Origin: Falciphora oryzae | Taxonomy: Eukaryota; Ascomycota; Sordariomycetes; Magnaporthales; Magnaporthaceae | Direction of reading: 5' to 3' | DNA length: 64,000 nucleotides | Assembly: GCA_000733355.1 (NCBI GenBank) | Contig: JNVV01000044.1 | Location: 29,148-93,147 of the forward strand | Shown: piece by piece, positions 63,076 through 64,000 of the stretch | Layout: every line of letters begins with the position of its first letter | How positions within the stretch are numbered: position 1 is the first letter of the stretch | Notes under the pieces: model-generated | The model's input: only the letters and a program-made list of their open reading frames with translations | Database searches by the model: none | Told to the model about the DNA's origin: nothing | Made by a program: the position numbers and the translations under genes

Positions 63076-64000
63076 TTAAGCTGGGGTTTGTAAGCCTATT
63101 AGCTTTAAAAAAGCCTTGTGTTTTGGAGGGGTTAAAGGCTTAATCAACCCATTAGCGGGCATATTCTTGGTATCGATGTACTGTATCGTAATTGTTTTAG
63201 CGCTAACTTCCTCCCTGACGAAATGGAACTTTAGCAGGGTATGTTTAGTCCTTGCATGCATGGTAGGGTTGTGCGCATTTCCGATAGAACCAGTGTTATC
63301 GCCAAAAATAGCAATAGGTCCGTTAATAGGGCTTTGCAGCTCTGTAAACAGGTACCTTAACCACTTCGCCTTTCGAAAAGTTTCCGCTAAAGCATTAGTT
63401 TCAACCTTAACAGTGCTAAGGGCTATAGTGCCGGCCCTTTTGCACTTCCAACTAATGGGACCACCTGTTAGGCAAAATAAATAGCCATAAGTTGATTTTG
63501 AAGTGGATTTATCCCCCGCATAATCGCTATCGCTAAAACCAACTACTTTTAACAAGTTACTTGCAATTTGTGCATGTATTGGATTTGTTGTATTTTTCTT
63601 TAGGTGCCCGTAACAGATAGTTGTTTGACGGGTTGTACCTAAGTACTTAAATAGGTTTTTTGCAGCGTTAATATGCGTGTTGGTAGGCGCTATAAGGTAG
63701 CGTGAAATCCACTAAACAGTAAAACCGATATCCGGGCGGGTTAAAAGCATTAGGTACATAACGGTCCCTATAATCTTTTATAGCAATTTAACTTTAATAA
63801 AGGTTACAGGTGATCTGTTAGTATCGTTTAGCACACCCGGTTGTAAAGGGATACTTATATTTCGAAAATTTTGCAACCCGAAAGCTACTAGCATTTCATC
63901 GATGTACTGGCTTTGGTGGATTCAAAGAAGCCTTTTAGGCCTATCCCTTATAATTTAAACACCTAAAAAATAGGTGGCAGGCCCACGGTCTTCTAATACA
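63076..64000 (-). pseudogene. Ty1/copia polyprotein fragment (RT end and RNase H), runs off the edge
   Basis: The open segment 63555-63076 encodes 159 residues of the copia RNase H domain: GFSDSDYAGDKSTSKSTYG, LTGGPISWKCK, ETNALAE and HARTKHTLLKFHFVREEV. It ends at a stop shortly before the site of pogo copy B. Upstream on the minus strand, to the window edge, reverse transcriptase remnants such as GVQIIRD and FTLPYSAYQH are interrupted by stops. The polyprotein is clearly dead and continues outside the window. Confidence 0.85.

Larger units (their letters stand above)
58583..64000 (-). mobile_element. Ty1/copia retrotransposon remnant, 3' part, with nested elements
   Basis: The minus strand from the right edge carries decayed reverse transcriptase and an RNase H domain that ends at 63076. 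Beyond it lies a non-coding stretch interrupted at TA by a pogo-type element (61199-63049). Then comes a purine tract (AAAAAAAGGGGG, plus-strand 61070-61081) directly followed by TGTTAAAAG, the pattern of a polypurine tract and LTR start. A matching TAACA end occurs at plus-strand 58583. If right, the element continues past the window and only its 3' part is seen. The outer limit is inferred, not proven. Confidence 0.5.

Noticed and set aside
1..64000. Search for CRISPR arrays, operons, ribosome binding sites and prophage.
   Set aside because: The window is eukaryotic (spliced genes, tRNA with Pol III features); no regularly spaced repeat array was seen.

Overview
This window is chromosomal DNA of a filamentous ascomycete. 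The evidence is intron-rich genes with short introns (mostly about 50-110 bases), strong C or G preference at third codon positions, fungus-specific families (WSC-domain GPI proteins, CBM18/AA7 oxidases, C2H2 proteins opening with CPFY[KR]H-type motifs), Fot1/pogo-type transposons, and C-to-T style stop codons in transposons that suggest RIP. A Sordariomycete is the best guess; I cannot name a species.

Layout. 1-5.1 kb has no convincing gene and leads into a C2H2 zinc-finger gene (5.1-7.3 kb) and a YVH1-type phosphatase (8.5-9.8 kb). After a 3.1 kb gene-poor stretch comes a housekeeping block: a VFA1-like gene divergent from argininosuccinate lyase, then the histone chaperone RTT106. From 18 to 33 kb most products are secretory or wall-associated: a pepsin-like protease, an aldo-keto reductase (cytosolic), an inorganic pyrophosphatase with a signal peptide broken by a Fot1/pogo element and a frameshift, an M14 carboxypeptidase, a GPI-anchored WSC protein, and a secreted protein with three near-identical 12-residue cysteine repeats.

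From 33.9 to 43.6 kb lie a SidF/SidL-like siderophore acyltransferase and three divergent paralogues of one C2H2-like family in mixed orientation, with a small gene of unknown function among them. From 44.8 to 58.1 kb are the mitochondrial calcium uniporter, an 8-cysteine secreted protein, a tRNA-Gly(UCC), a LURP-one-like protein, an MhpD/FAH-family enzyme, a chitin-binding FAD oxidase, a coiled-coil protein of the F-box/2EXR kind and a cysteine-rich GPI protein.

From about 58.4 kb to the end the sequence is AT-rich and built of repeats: a Ty1/copia remnant running off the right edge on the minus strand, with two pogo-type elements in opposite orientation apparently nested in its 3' part.

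The most interesting objects are the repeat-peptide precursor (32.4-33.1 kb), the interrupted pyrophosphatase, the C2H2 paralogue cluster, the chitin-binding oxidase and the nested transposon block. All splice models were inferred by eye from reading frame, GT/GC-AG signals and family similarity; no search or transcript data was available.
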